A stretch of 64,000 nucleotides of DNA from Cohnella pontilimi. GTDB lineage: Bacteria; Bacillota; Bacilli; Paenibacillales; Paenibacillaceae. Where the stretch lies: the NCBI RefSeq assembly GCF_005049045.1, contig NZ_SUPK01000005.1:310001-374000 (forward strand). The letters run 5' to 3'. The position numbers were made by a program, and so were the translations under genes. Under the pieces are notes generated by a model. It searched no databases. It saw only the letters and a list, made by a program, of their open reading frames with translations, and was not told the DNA's origin. Below, piece after piece: positions 55,203 through 63,763 of this stretch (within the stretch, counting starts at the first letter, position 1; the number at the start of each line of letters is the position of its first letter).

Positions 55203-55987
55203 TCGCTCAAATCAAACCGGCCCAATCGGCATCTGTCGGTGCCACCCATGCGGTTTTCATTCAACGGAGCATTCTTCACAGCGTGCGCAACACGGAGGCC
55301 TTGATCATGGCTATCATGCTTCCGATCATGCTCATGCTGCTCTTCACCTACGTTTTTGGAGGCGCCCTTGATCCGGGCGGCAATTACGTCAACTATGTGG
55401 TGCCGGGCATTATTCTTCTCTGCGCAGGATTCGGATCTTCGAGCGCTGCGGTCGATGTGGCCGGAGATATGACGAACGGTATCATTGACCGGTTTCGAAC
55501 GATGCCAATTCGCAGTATGAGTGTGATTGTAGGACACGTGATTGCGAGCCTCGCCCGAAATCTCGTCGCAACCGCCGTCGTGTTCGGCTTGGCTTTGCTC
55601 GTAGGGTTCCGCCCATCTGCCGGCTTTGTGGAGTGGCTCGCCGCAGTCGGTGTGATCACCCTCTTCATACTCGCCATTACTTGGCTCTACGCGGCCATCG
55701 GTCTCGTCGCCGGCAGTCCGTCGGCCGCGAGCGGCTACGGATTCGCCCTGCTTTTTCTCCCTTATCTTTCAAGCGCATTCGTTCCGACTCACACGATGCC
55801 GGCCTGGCTGCGTGGAGTAGCCGATAACCAGCCCATCACGCCGATCATCGAGACGATTCGCGGGCTCCTAACAGGAAGCCCCATTCATGACTCCGCTTAT
55901 TGGGCAGTCGGATGGTGTGCACTCATTCTTGCCGGATCCTATTTGTGGGCTTCTTGGAGTTTTCATCGTAAGGCAGGACGAAGATAA
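55199..55987 (+). CDS. ABC-2 type exporter permease (DrrB-like)
   Basis: 262 residues with six hydrophobic segments (for example ALIMAIMLPIMLMLLFTYVF and AVVFGLALLVGFR). Family blocks: VPGIILLCAGFGSSSAAVDV, ANGxxxRFRTMPI-like GIIDRFRTMPIRSMSVIVG and FLPYLSSAFVPTHTMPAWL. It starts by ATGA overlap with the ATPase gene, forming a two-gene exporter. It ends with a small hairpin. Confidence 0.92.
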   Translation: MIAQIKPAQSASVGATHAVFIQRSILHSVRNTEALIMAIMLPIMLMLLFTYVFGGALDPGGNYVNYVVPGIILLCAGFGSSSAAVDVAGDMTNGIIDRFRTMPIRSMSVIVGHVIASLARNLVATAVVFGLALLVGFRPSAGFVEWLAAVGVITLFILAITWLYAAIGLVAGSPSAASGYGFALLFLPYLSSAFVPTHTMPAWLRGVADNQPITPIIETIRGLLTGSPIHDSAYWAVGWCALILAGSYLWASWSFHRKAGRR

Positions 55988-56004
55988 CAGCTATATGAAT
56001 GATC

Positions 56005-56036
56005 AGGCTACCCATCAAAAATGATCGGTAGCCTTT
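56005..56036 (+). terminator. Probable terminator after the exporter genes
   Basis: Eight-base stem AGGCTACC / GGTAGCCT with a 14-base loop and a weak TTTC tail. Confidence 0.5.
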
Positions 56037-56098
56037 CAACTATTCCGCTATAATATAGGAGAAATAACTGAGATTAACACAATGGAAGGTGATGCATT

Positions 56099-56599
56099 TT
56101 GAGTTACGCAGAAGTAATAGATGATTACAAAAGCCAACTCATGCGTTATTCCATCGACCAATTAAGATACATATCCGAGCCGGGAGTTTGGTCTCTCGGC
56201 CAAATGTACGATCACATGATCCTTACTGCGCTTGACTATCTCGATCAAGTGCAAAGTTGTGCATCCGCTAAAGTAGAGCAACGGCTGGGAAAGACGGAGG
56301 CCGGCGATCAATTATTTAAAGCGGGTTCATTCCCTCCGATAAAAATCAAATTGCCGGACGGACCTGAGAATTCCCCCAGTAATTCGGAAACCGTAGATGA
56401 CCTTATGCGCGGTCTCGATTCGGTGCTGAAGAGAATGTCTGAATGGGAGGGAAAGGTAGATGCGGTAACCCCAAACTATAAAGTCAGACATGACGGTTTT
56501 GGGTGGCTCACCGCACGGGAGTGGTTCGATTTAGTCGGGATGCATTTTCGCCATCACTTGCGCCAGAAGAGTGAACTGGAACAGAAGCTTCGGGTATAA
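56099..56599 (+). CDS. DinB family protein
   Basis: 166 residues, four-helix DinB-like fold. The pattern VWSLGQMYDHMILTALDYLD gives the first metal-ligand region and FDLVGMHFRHHLRQKSELEQ near the C-terminus gives the other His ligands. DinB-like proteins are thiol- or metal-dependent transferases or hydrolases of uncertain role. TTG start with GGAAGGTGAT upstream. It is followed closely by a VOC gene, perhaps co-transcribed. Confidence 0.8.
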   Translation: MSYAEVIDDYKSQLMRYSIDQLRYISEPGVWSLGQMYDHMILTALDYLDQVQSCASAKVEQRLGKTEAGDQLFKAGSFPPIKIKLPDGPENSPSNSETVDDLMRGLDSVLKRMSEWEGKVDAVTPNYKVRHDGFGWLTAREWFDLVGMHFRHHLRQKSELEQKLRV

Positions 56600-56630
56600 A
56601 TTTCTCTATAAAATGTTAAGGGGTGTAGGC

Positions 56631-57020
56631 ATGCGGACATTAGGGTCGATGAATGTGGATGTGATCACGTTGTTCGTGGAAGATTTAAAAGGGACGAAGA
56701 CGTTCTATCAAAAAGTATTTGGCTTGTCCGCCGTATATGAAGACGAGGCTTCTGCGGTATTCAACTTCGGAAATATGAGCATTAACCTTCTGGATATTAC
56801 CGAATCATACGAACTGATTCATCCGGGCACGGTCGCAAGCCGAGAGTCCGGATCTCGTTTCCAGTTTACCATCCGGGTGGACGATGTGGATGCAGTATGT
56901 CATGACTTAAAAACACGCGGCGTTGCTCTACTTAACGGTCCAATGGACCGGCCCTGGGGAATACGCACTGCTTGCTTCGCTGACCCGGCAGGACATATTT
57001 GGGAGATTGCGAGCAATTGA
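56631..57020 (+). CDS. VOC (glyoxalase/bleomycin-resistance) superfamily protein
   Basis: 129 residues. Paired beta-alpha-beta-beta-beta modules: VDVITLFVEDLKGTKTFYQK, VFGLSAVYEDEASAVFNFGN, FQFTIRVDDVDAVCHDLKTR and GIRTACFADPAGHIWEIASN, the last typical of the family end. ATG 56631 with AAGGGG upstream is used; the longer frame overlaps the DinB gene. The substrate is unknown. Confidence 0.88.
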   Translation: MRTLGSMNVDVITLFVEDLKGTKTFYQKVFGLSAVYEDEASAVFNFGNMSINLLDITESYELIHPGTVASRESGSRFQFTIRVDDVDAVCHDLKTRGVALLNGPMDRPWGIRTACFADPAGHIWEIASN

Positions 57021-57031
57021 ACCCATAGAGA

Positions 57032-57071
57032 ACGGAAGGCTGCCGAGGTTCATCGCTTGGCAGCTTTTTTG
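57032..57071 (+). terminator. Terminator after the VOC gene
   Basis: Stem AAGGCTGCC with GGCAGCTTT (G-U pairs) followed by a TTTTTT run. Confidence 0.65.
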
Positions 57072-57147
57072 TGTCTTCTTGAGGGATTTCGAAAATGAAT
57101 GACGTAGTACTATACAGAAAGAACATGTGGTGCGAAAGGGAGAAAAA

Positions 57148-57717
57148 ATGGACACAGAAGAACAAGTCCTGGTGGACGCCTTACGTAACCACCGTACGAT
57201 GGCGCTCGAACGATTAATGGACCAATTCGGGAACAGTGTTTACGGGCTCGTGAGCCGGATTTTGGCTGGAACAGGCCGTGTCGAGGATACGGAAGAGTGT
57301 GTCAGCGATGTATTCGTAACAGCCTGGAGACGGATCGACCAATTCGATTCGACAAGAGGTACGTTAAAAACGTGGTTATTGGTGCTAGCCAAATACATCG
57401 CGTTGGATGTCAGGCGAAAACTGTTGCGACAACCTGGAACCGTTGAAATTGATGCCAGCGAGAGTTCAGGCGAAAACATAGAGGAAGCGGTCCTTTCAAA
57501 AGAAGCCTCCATGGAAATGAGGAACATGGTCAACGCCCTGACGGAGCCGGACCGTACGATATTCTACAAAAGGTATTTTTATTATGAATCCGTAGAGCAA
57601 ATTGCGAAAGCACTCGGTATTACCAATAAAGCCGTGGAAAACCGTCTTTATCGTATACGTAAAGAGTTCAAAGAGAAGCTCCAAGAAAGGGGGACTGGCA
57701 TCAAGCATGCAAAATAG
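57148..57717 (+). CDS. ECF-type sigma-70 family factor
   Basis: 189 residues. Region 2: VYGLVSRILAGTGRVEDTEE and CVSDVFVTAWRRIDQFDSTR then GTLKTWLLVLAKYIALDVRR. Region 4: ALTEPDRTIFYKRYFYYESV and EQIAKALGITNKAVENRLYR. ATG 57148 with AAGGGAG upstream is used over 57127. The downstream membrane gene overlaps by 11 bases and is the likely anti-sigma factor. The target promoter is unknown; such genes often drive their own promoter. Confidence 0.9.
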   Translation: MDTEEQVLVDALRNHRTMALERLMDQFGNSVYGLVSRILAGTGRVEDTEECVSDVFVTAWRRIDQFDSTRGTLKTWLLVLAKYIALDVRRKLLRQPGTVEIDASESSGENIEEAVLSKEASMEMRNMVNALTEPDRTIFYKRYFYYESVEQIAKALGITNKAVENRLYRIRKEFKEKLQERGTGIKHAK

Positions 57718-59092
57718 GGACGAAGACAAGTGGCTGTTCGATTGGACGGATAGTGAGGATCCGCAGGAATTGAAAGGCTTGAGCTCCGTTCAGCCTGACG
57801 AGGAAACAGGGCCGGATGATAAGGCTTGGCATCGGATGAAAAAAAGGACGTTCGAGAAATTGGGTTATCCGGAACGGGAGAACGATTTACAAGCTAGCGA
57901 ACCGTTGATGCAAGAGAATAGACGATCTCGACGCAGGGTCGTCGGAAAGTGGTTGGCCGCCGTTAGCGCTGCTGCAGTCATCTGTATGCTTCTCATATCC
58001 ATTTCTCCCGACGTTCAGGCGCAATTGAAAAAGGCGCTGCAATTCATTCCCGGCTTCGGCTACGTTCAACAAAAGGACGATTCCGCACAACCGGTATTTG
58101 TTCTCCAAAAACCGGTGGAATTCCAAGGTGAATACGACACCGTTACGATCGACGGGCTGGTCATCCGGAGTACCGGCGGGGAAATCGCCCTCAGTGGCGA
58201 CGATCTCTCGGACAAAACAGACGACAGTATTATTCTCAGTACAGCACATGGCGAATATGAGTTTAAGCGAGGTTCCGCAAGCTGGGGAAGTGGGGGGCCT
58301 TGGGAGGCCGGATATTATTATCAGGGACAAATCCCCATTACTGCGCTTAGTCAAGTTAAGTTGCGATTCGGCAATTCTGTCGTTCCTCTCGATCTGGAAG
58401 AGGCACAAAGTGCGGAAAATATGATAAGCTTCGGCCCAAGTGACACACAAAACGGCATTCGGATTACCGGAGTGGTCACCAGGCTCGATGGACAGCGCGT
58501 GAAAGTAAACCTCCTTACACAGCTTCCCCAGCTGCAGATCGTGGATTCTTTTAGTAAAGAGCCGATTACTGGGGAGCAAAAACTCGAAGTGACAGACAGT
58601 AATGGGAAGATGTACGAAGTACTAAAGGATATAGGTTTCGTGAAACCGAGAGACATCCTTTTTGACGATTCAACAGGAGGTGCGGAGCATTACACACTGA
58701 CCATCCCTTATATCAGGGTCGAGGACATGGGAGTGCAGCATGAAAAAGTCACGCTGCCTGTTCCTCAGCAAGGGTCGCAAAATATTCATGTTACAAGTGC
58801 GCTTGACGGATTTCCTGTTGATTTCACTCAAGTAGAGCGTGTAAATGAACGAACTGTGCGGGTGTCTGTCGATGTTCATTTCGACGCTGCACAATCCAAA
58901 ACACTGCAGAGTTATAGACTCTTTGATCAGGATGGTTTCGGCATATCCCATACCTCAAAGATCAATGAGCAAACCAGAGCCTTAGAATTTGAATGGCTGG
59001 ATGTAGAACCGGGACAGAAAGAAATCACTTTCTACATGGGCGAGCCGCAAATCGTGATTAAAGGACCATGGATACTCCGAGATCTGCATTGA
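57707..59092 (+). CDS. Probable anti-sigma factor, DUF4179-type membrane protein
   Basis: 461 residues: an acidic cytoplasmic N-terminus (about 1-80), one membrane segment (VVGKWLAAVSAAAVICMLLI, about 77-96), then a DUF4179-like region and a large beta-rich outer domain. It starts inside the sigma gene (11-base overlap), which is the usual arrangement for a sigma/anti-sigma pair. The start codon is uncertain because AAGGGGGAC is about 12 bases away. The anti-sigma role is inferred from context; the sensed signal is unknown. Confidence 0.8.
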   Translation: MQNRDEDKWLFDWTDSEDPQELKGLSSVQPDEETGPDDKAWHRMKKRTFEKLGYPERENDLQASEPLMQENRRSRRRVVGKWLAAVSAAAVICMLLISISPDVQAQLKKALQFIPGFGYVQQKDDSAQPVFVLQKPVEFQGEYDTVTIDGLVIRSTGGEIALSGDDLSDKTDDSIILSTAHGEYEFKRGSASWGSGGPWEAGYYYQGQIPITALSQVKLRFGNSVVPLDLEEAQSAENMISFGPSDTQNGIRITGVVTRLDGQRVKVNLLTQLPQLQIVDSFSKEPITGEQKLEVTDSNGKMYEVLKDIGFVKPRDILFDDSTGGAEHYTLTIPYIRVEDMGVQHEKVTLPVPQQGSQNIHVTSALDGFPVDFTQVERVNERTVRVSVDVHFDAAQSKTLQSYRLFDQDGFGISHTSKINEQTRALEFEWLDVEPGQKEITFYMGEPQIVIKGPWILRDLH

Positions 59093-59119
59093 GTTTTAAT
59101 ACTCAGAAAGCCCAATAAC

Positions 59120-59149
59120 ACAGCCTGCCGGCGCCAACCGGCAGGCTGT
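59120..59149 (+). terminator. Hairpin after anti-sigma gene
   Basis: Perfect 12-bp stem ACAGCCTGCCGG / CCGGCAGGCTGT with a six-base loop; the T run is poor (TTCCGC), so termination may be partial. Confidence 0.5.
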
Positions 59150-59270
59150 TCCGCTAACATCAAATGTAGAATTTCCCAGTTTGGCTAAGCGATGTGATAC
59201 TATAAGGTCATATTGCTATGCAGTCAAGCGACGGCATTAAAATCACAGCCAGGGTTATGGGAGCGTATGT

Positions 59271-60122
59271 ATGAAGTTACTTAAAATGATGTACCCGGTT
59301 ATTTATTTCGGTATGCTGTTTGGAGTACTATATCATTTTGATTCTTCTTGGCCTTCTTACGTAATTGCGTTACTACTTCCCGCTTACTACGGCATTCGGA
59401 CAATCTACCACTTCATTATTTTTCGAGATTTTGGCAAAATGATTCACGAAATCACAAATAAATATGAATCGACTTTTAATCCGAATGATGCAGCCGCTTC
59501 AATAGAAGACCTGCTGGCAACGGTAAATAAACGTCAGCCGGTTAAGGATGTACTGAATATACATAGAGCAAGTTATATCAGTAAAAGCGGTAACTTCTTA
59601 AAGGCACTTGAAATTTTAAAAAAAATGAATCCGAATAAGCTGGTCACCGAGGAACTGAGGATTTCTTACTTTATCCAACTGATTTACGTGCATTTCATGC
59701 TGCGGAATTTTACTGAAGCCGCGTATCTAATAAGACGGCATCGAGCCTTCATGAATGAAGGCAGCGAGAATAAAATCGTAAAAGAAGGCGTATTGTTCTT
59801 ATCAGCCATTCGAGATTACTTTGACGGAAAATTGGAGAAGAGCAAAGTTAAGCTGGTTCAAGCGATATCCACAAAACAACAAGGCGAATCGAAAGAACCC
59901 CCGATTGTGCTGCACTATTTTTTGGGACTCATTTATTACCGACAGAGAAACAAGGAAGAATCGATTCGTTACTTTGATCAAATTAGCCGGTTTCCACACT
60001 ATCAATATTACGCGACCCATGCAGGTAAGTATTTAAAATTGGCAGCGGCGGAAGAGTGGGATTCGGAAGAGATTGCTGAGAAGCCGGACTTAGATTTTTT
60101 CTTAAAAAGAAGTGCCGGATAA
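59271..60122 (+). CDS. Membrane-anchored TPR-like protein of unknown function
   Basis: 283 residues. Two hydrophobic segments at the N-terminus (MYPVIYFGMLFGVLYHF and YVIALLLPAYYGIRTIYHFI), then a helical TPR-like cytoplasmic region: ASYISKSGNFLKALEILKKM, EAAYLIRRHRAFMNEG and LHYFLGLIYYRQRNKEESIR. I do not recognise the family. The ATG follows TATGGGAGCG. The gene stands alone, with a strong terminator after it. It looks like a scaffold or interaction protein. Confidence 0.7.
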   Translation: MKLLKMMYPVIYFGMLFGVLYHFDSSWPSYVIALLLPAYYGIRTIYHFIIFRDFGKMIHEITNKYESTFNPNDAAASIEDLLATVNKRQPVKDVLNIHRASYISKSGNFLKALEILKKMNPNKLVTEELRISYFIQLIYVHFMLRNFTEAAYLIRRHRAFMNEGSENKIVKEGVLFLSAIRDYFDGKLEKSKVKLVQAISTKQQGESKEPPIVLHYFLGLIYYRQRNKEESIRYFDQISRFPHYQYYATHAGKYLKLAAAEEWDSEEIAEKPDLDFFLKRSAG

Positions 60123-60149
60123 CAACAGACAGGCTGCCGCATGAGGAAT

Positions 60150-60178
60150 AACGGATGCCGCTGCGGCATCCGTTTTTA
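60150..60178 (+). terminator. Terminator after the TPR-like gene
   Basis: Stem AACGGATGCCG / CGGCATCCGTT with a short loop, followed by TTTATTT. Confidence 0.85.
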
Positions 60179-60209
60179 TTTGTACAATTTCTTTTGAGGG
60201 GCATCTGTG

Positions 60210-60944
60210 ATGAGGAAAAGAAAGAAAATTAGGGATCTCCTATACATAAGCGGCGAGCATCAGACGAAATGTTTTTATTCTTACGGAATCGAATTCCGTG
60301 AGTTTATGAACTGTGTACCCAATAGTCCGGAGAATCTGTTACTGCTGAAACATAGCTTTCACCATGCACAGTGGAATCAACATTCCGGCTTTGAGTATGT
60401 GACGAAGCAAAATCTTCATGATTTGATCGAGGATGATGTTTATGGCTATGGCGACTTTTGCTGGGTCGATTTTTCAAACGAGCAGGACTTGGATGGGTTA
60501 ACCGACAAACAAATCGCGGAATTATTGTTTTTTGCTCATCGTGCTAAACCTTTAAATCAAATACCGATGAGAAGATTTGCCTATTATGCGCATGATGACG
60601 GTTGGTTCAACAAGCTCTATGTTACGGAGCTGGATGATTATAAAAATCTTTTAGCCAGAGTGATTGCATTGAAACTTCAGAAGTTAACCGGGAGAAAATT
60701 TCACGATATTCCGATTGAACTTTCTTCGGTACTTCTAGAATGCACGAGAGACGGATTGTTCATCGATTTATCGAGAGTAATCAAGAGTACAACTGAATTA
60801 AAAATACCGATTACCGCGATCGGTCATTACACGGATATGGATAAAGTAAACGACTTTCGGGAGGAAATAAAGGATTACAAGGCTTGGTTAGTATATTCGA
60901 AAAAGTCATGGAAGCTCATCAAGGAAGACTACCTTAGCGATTAA
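60210..60944 (+). CDS. Conserved hypothetical protein
   Basis: 244 residues, soluble, rich in aromatic and charged residues. Blocks likely to be conserved: ECxxFYSYGIEFREFMNC-like CFYSYGIEFREFMNCVPN, FCWVDFSNEQDLDGLTDKQI and YYAHDDGWFNKLYVTELDD. I recognise no domain and no catalytic motif. ATG 60210 with GAGGGG nine bases upstream is chosen over GTG 60207. It lies between the TPR-like and VanZ-like genes and is probably its own unit. Confidence 0.65.
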   Translation: MRKRKKIRDLLYISGEHQTKCFYSYGIEFREFMNCVPNSPENLLLLKHSFHHAQWNQHSGFEYVTKQNLHDLIEDDVYGYGDFCWVDFSNEQDLDGLTDKQIAELLFFAHRAKPLNQIPMRRFAYYAHDDGWFNKLYVTELDDYKNLLARVIALKLQKLTGRKFHDIPIELSSVLLECTRDGLFIDLSRVIKSTTELKIPITAIGHYTDMDKVNDFREEIKDYKAWLVYSKKSWKLIKEDYLSD

Positions 60945-61027
60945 TGCGATATATTTCTAATGGAGTCCGACGTTCGACTGGGTTATGATAAAACAAGTAT
61001 ATGGCAAACGAAAACGGGGTAGCAAAC

Positions 61028-61501
61028 ATGAAACCTGTAATCCGTAGTCGTTGGCTCCGAGCCTTTATCTGGCTCACTACCGTCTTGTATGGAGCTGTTC
61101 TCATATACCTTCTATTCATCCGGGATCGCAGACACATCGTGCTCAGCCACCCGAATATCCTATCGTGGGACCGGCCGTATGCGAACTTGATTCCTTTCCG
61201 CACGATCGACGGCTATTTATATCATTCCGATCTTTATAACTTCGATGTTTGGTTTCAAGTGTTTTTCGGGAACCTCGTATTGTTCCTGCCGTTCGGTTTC
61301 CTTGCTCCATTGTTGAGCGGGTGGATGCGGTCTTTTCCCCGATTCTTCATCGTGTTGCTGCTCGTCCTTCTCGGGGTGGAACTGATCCAGAAGTTCACGT
61401 TCACCGGAGCTTTCGACGTCGACGATATCATCTTGAATTCCATTGGCGCGATTGTCGGATATATCCTTTCCCGGTTGATATTTAGATCGGCGAAAAGTTA
61501 A
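61028..61501 (+). CDS. VanZ-like membrane protein
   Basis: 157 residues with four hydrophobic segments (first FIWLTTVLYGAVLIYLLF). VanZ family pattern: ANLIPFRTIDGYLY, FGNLVLFLPFGFLAPLL, VELIQKFTFTGAFDVDDIIL and NSIGAIVGYILSRL. VanZ-like proteins are named from a teicoplanin-resistance gene, but most have unknown roles, so resistance is not implied. ATG 61028 has a weak ACGGGGT site; ATG 61001 is possible. The next gene starts 12 bases after its stop. Confidence 0.88.
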   Translation: MKPVIRSRWLRAFIWLTTVLYGAVLIYLLFIRDRRHIVLSHPNILSWDRPYANLIPFRTIDGYLYHSDLYNFDVWFQVFFGNLVLFLPFGFLAPLLSGWMRSFPRFFIVLLLVLLGVELIQKFTFTGAFDVDDIILNSIGAIVGYILSRLIFRSAKS

Positions 61502-61513
61502 GGACGTGAAGAG

Positions 61514-62047
61514 ATGGTTCCTGACAATCTCTATCATTACAGCGAAGAGCCGGATATTCTACGGTTCGTGCCTCGCCCTGTATCCAGCGACCCTACGGGA
61601 CCTGCGCTGGTGTGGGCGATCGACGAGACGCATGCCGTGAACTATTGGCTGCCGCGCGAATGTCCGAGGGTAATTTATCGCCAATCGCCAAAAGTGAGCG
61701 AGGAGGACTTGGGCCGTTTTTTCGGCTCCTCTTCTGCTGACACGGTAATTGTGGTGGAGTCAACCTGGCTGGACACGATTCGTTCAACCCGGTTATATGA
61801 ATACCGTTTAGACAGCCACGGCTTCGAACTGCGAGATGAGACGGCGGGTTATTATATTTCACGCCATCCCGTCGAACCGCTGTCGGTGCAGCCGACAGGA
61901 GATCTTCTATCGCGTGTCCTGTCCCGCCCAGATGTGGAGCTTCGGTTTGTTCCCGAGCTTCATACGATTCGGAATGCGATCCTGTCATCCAGCGTGGATC
62001 GGTTTTCCATCATTCGTTTTCGGAATGCAATGCCGAAACAAGTATAA
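61514..62047 (+). CDS. DUF6886 family protein
   Basis: 177 residues, soluble. N-terminal LYHYSEEPDILRFVPRP and LVWAIDETHAVNYWLPRECP match the DUF6886 pattern as I recall it. The function is unknown; the start resembles proteins that act on small ligands, but no catalytic residues can be named. ATG with GTGAAGAG upstream, 12 bases after the VanZ-like stop, so probably in one operon with it and the DUF817 gene. Confidence 0.75.
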   Translation: MVPDNLYHYSEEPDILRFVPRPVSSDPTGPALVWAIDETHAVNYWLPRECPRVIYRQSPKVSEEDLGRFFGSSSADTVIVVESTWLDTIRSTRLYEYRLDSHGFELRDETAGYYISRHPVEPLSVQPTGDLLSRVLSRPDVELRFVPELHTIRNAILSSSVDRFSIIRFRNAMPKQV

Positions 62048-62066
62048 CTGCGGGGAGAGCGGCCGC

Positions 62067-62870
62067 GTGACTTTCGTTCGCACACTTTTCATTTTCGCTT
62101 GGAAACAAGCGCTTTGCTGTATTTTCCCGGTCATCCTGTTCGCCGGCATGGCGCTTACCAAGGTGATCGATATTCCATATATTCATCGTTATGATTTGTT
62201 GCTGCTTATCGGCTTGGCGGCACAGGCTGCGATGGTGAAATTCCGGCTCGAAACGACGGACGAATTGAAAGTCATCACTTTGTTTCACTTGATCGGGCTA
62301 GGGCTGGAGCTGTTTAAAGTAAATGCGGGATCGTGGTCATATCCCGGAGAGGCCTGGACGAAGGTGGCCGGCGTTCCGCTGTATAGCGGATTTATGTATG
62401 CGAGTGTGGCGAGTTACATTTGTCAGGCGTGGAGAAGATTCGACCTGCAATTCGACCGGTGGCCGAACGGGGTATGGACGACTGCCATGGCGATCGCGAT
62501 ATACGCGAACTTCTTTACCCACCATGTGCTTCCCGATTTCCGGTGGGTGTTGACAGCGCTGCTCGTTCCCTTATTTCCGCGTACGGTAGTCCGATTTACC
62601 GTAAATGGGCGAACATACGGGATGCACATCTTGCTTTCGTTTTTGCTGATCGCGTTCTTCATTTGGATTGCGGAAAATATTTCGACGTTTCTGGGCGCAT
62701 GGCAATATCCGAACCAAACGGCGGCTTGGAACCTCGTTCACTGGGGCAAAATCAGCTCGTGGTTTCTACTGGTGATCATCAGCATCATCGCGGTCGTGCA
62801 GCTGAAAGATTTGAAATACCGTCTTTTGCCGCGCAGATTCACCCGAATTAAAACCGGACGGTCCTTGTAG
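62067..62870 (+). CDS. DUF817 family membrane protein
   Basis: 267 residues with seven to eight hydrophobic segments. Family core KVNAGSWSYPGEAWTKVAGV then PLYSGFMYASVASYICQAWR, and AENISTFLGAWQYPNQTAAW. The function is unknown. GTG 62067 has GGGGAGAG upstream; the longer frame from 61836 overlaps the previous gene and is rejected. The terminator overlaps its stop codon. Confidence 0.87.
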   Translation: MTFVRTLFIFAWKQALCCIFPVILFAGMALTKVIDIPYIHRYDLLLLIGLAAQAAMVKFRLETTDELKVITLFHLIGLGLELFKVNAGSWSYPGEAWTKVAGVPLYSGFMYASVASYICQAWRRFDLQFDRWPNGVWTTAMAIAIYANFFTHHVLPDFRWVLTALLVPLFPRTVVRFTVNGRTYGMHILLSFLLIAFFIWIAENISTFLGAWQYPNQTAAWNLVHWGKISSWFLLVIISIIAVVQLKDLKYRLLPRRFTRIKTGRSL

Positions 62871-62886
62871 GGACCGTCCTTTTTTG
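62856..62886 (+). terminator. Terminator at the end of the DUF817 gene
   Basis: Nine-base stem GGACGGTCC / GGACCGTCC followed by a TTTTTT run; the left arm is inside the coding end. It may also serve the convergent minus-strand genes. Confidence 0.85.
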
Positions 62887-62888
62887 GC

Positions 62889-63050
62889 CTAGATCATGGC
62901 GGTGGGATCTTCCTCCGCCGCGGCATCCGAACGATAAGCAATGAGGGTGATCGGCTGACCGGTTTTCTCCGAGATCCGTTTCTCCGTCAAACGAATCTCT
63001 TCCACCACTTCCGGCTTCAAATCGGCATATCGGTATTCTTTTTCACTCAT
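62889..63050 (-). CDS. 53-residue conserved-looking small protein
   Basis: Small soluble protein starting MSEKEYRYADLKPEVVEEIR and continuing with ISEKTGQPITLIAYR; mixed charge, no membrane segment. The ATG overlaps the stop of the upstream secreted-protein gene (ATGA), with GGAG upstream, so translation is coupled. I do not recognise the family. Two-gene unit with the coiled-coil protein. Confidence 0.6.
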   Translation of the reverse strand: MSEKEYRYADLKPEVVEEIRLTEKRISEKTGQPITLIAYRSDAAAEEDPTAMI

Positions 63051-63577
63051 TTCTTGATCAACTCCGCCAAGCGCTGTTGGATCAGCACCACATTTTTTTG
63101 TTTGGCCACCGCTTCCCGCTTCAGAGCGATGATGCTCTCCATGTCTTTCTTCGCGGCCGTCCACTCTTTCGCTTGACTGTGCTTATAAAATTCGTCCCAA
63201 GCCGCATGCGTTTTATCCTTCAACTCCCGCAGCGCTTTGCTGGCTTCAAACAGCTGCTTCATTTGCTCTTTGGCTTCGCCGCTTAGAGCCTGACGCTTTT
63301 CCTCGCTCAAGCCGCGATGCGCGGACTTGATGCGATCCCGCTGCTGGCGCATTTGCTCGTACAAGCCTTTTTGTTCGGCACGCAATTGATCCAACTGTGC
63401 CTTAAGCGCTCTGATATCAGCGGGTGCTGCGGACCAATCGATGTCGGGATGTTGGTGATGTTCGGGCCGGTGATCGCCGCCGGAATGGTGCTGTATCGGA
63501 TGTGTCGCCGCAAAGGCGGAAGGTGCGGAAAGGACAAGCGAAAGGCTGACCGCCGCGGCCAAAATGGTTTTGCGCAA
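63047..63577 (-). CDS. Secreted His-rich coiled-coil protein
   Basis: 176 residues. A Sec signal peptide (LRKTILAAAVSLSLVLSAPS, cleaved near AFA-AT) leads to a His-rich stretch (HPIQHHSGGDHRPEHHQHPD) and then a long helical coiled coil rich in Lys, Glu, Gln and Ala. His-rich secreted helical proteins can bind metal or act like Spy/CpxP chaperones; this is inference. TTG 63577 with GGGAGGAAATC upstream is the start; the 24-residue longer frame is rejected. Overlaps the small gene by 4 bases. Confidence 0.75.
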   Translation of the reverse strand: MRKTILAAAVSLSLVLSAPSAFAATHPIQHHSGGDHRPEHHQHPDIDWSAAPADIRALKAQLDQLRAEQKGLYEQMRQQRDRIKSAHRGLSEEKRQALSGEAKEQMKQLFEASKALRELKDKTHAAWDEFYKHSQAKEWTAAKKDMESIIALKREAVAKQKNVVLIQQRLAELIKK

Positions 63578-63676
63578 ATGGATTTCCTCCCAGTTGTTGG
63601 ATTCCCCTCTAGTATGGGACAAAGGCCGGGGAAAATAACCCTGCAGCATTGCTTACATCTTTTTTCAGAAAAATGG

Positions 63677-63704
63677 TTGTGCTCCTTCCCAAAAGCTGTA
63701 TAAT
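63677..63704 (+). promoter_or_regulatory. Promoter of the right-edge TetR gene
   Basis: TTGTGC (63677-63682), a 16-base spacer and TATAAT (63699-63704). TGATA-N2-TATCA just downstream is a dyad that may be an operator for autoregulation. Confidence 0.55.
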
Positions 63705-63763
63705 CCATAATATATATCGTTTGATATGTATCAACTGAAACACATAGATAAAAGGAGCTCGAG

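Noticed and set aside
53433..55987. Mobile resistance module (tetR plus ABC exporter)
   Set aside because: No transposase, integrase, direct repeats or attachment site is seen around the genes, so recent transfer is not supported.
61028..61501. Teicoplanin resistance (VanZ)
   Set aside because: VanZ-like membrane proteins are widespread, and there is no resistance cluster here.
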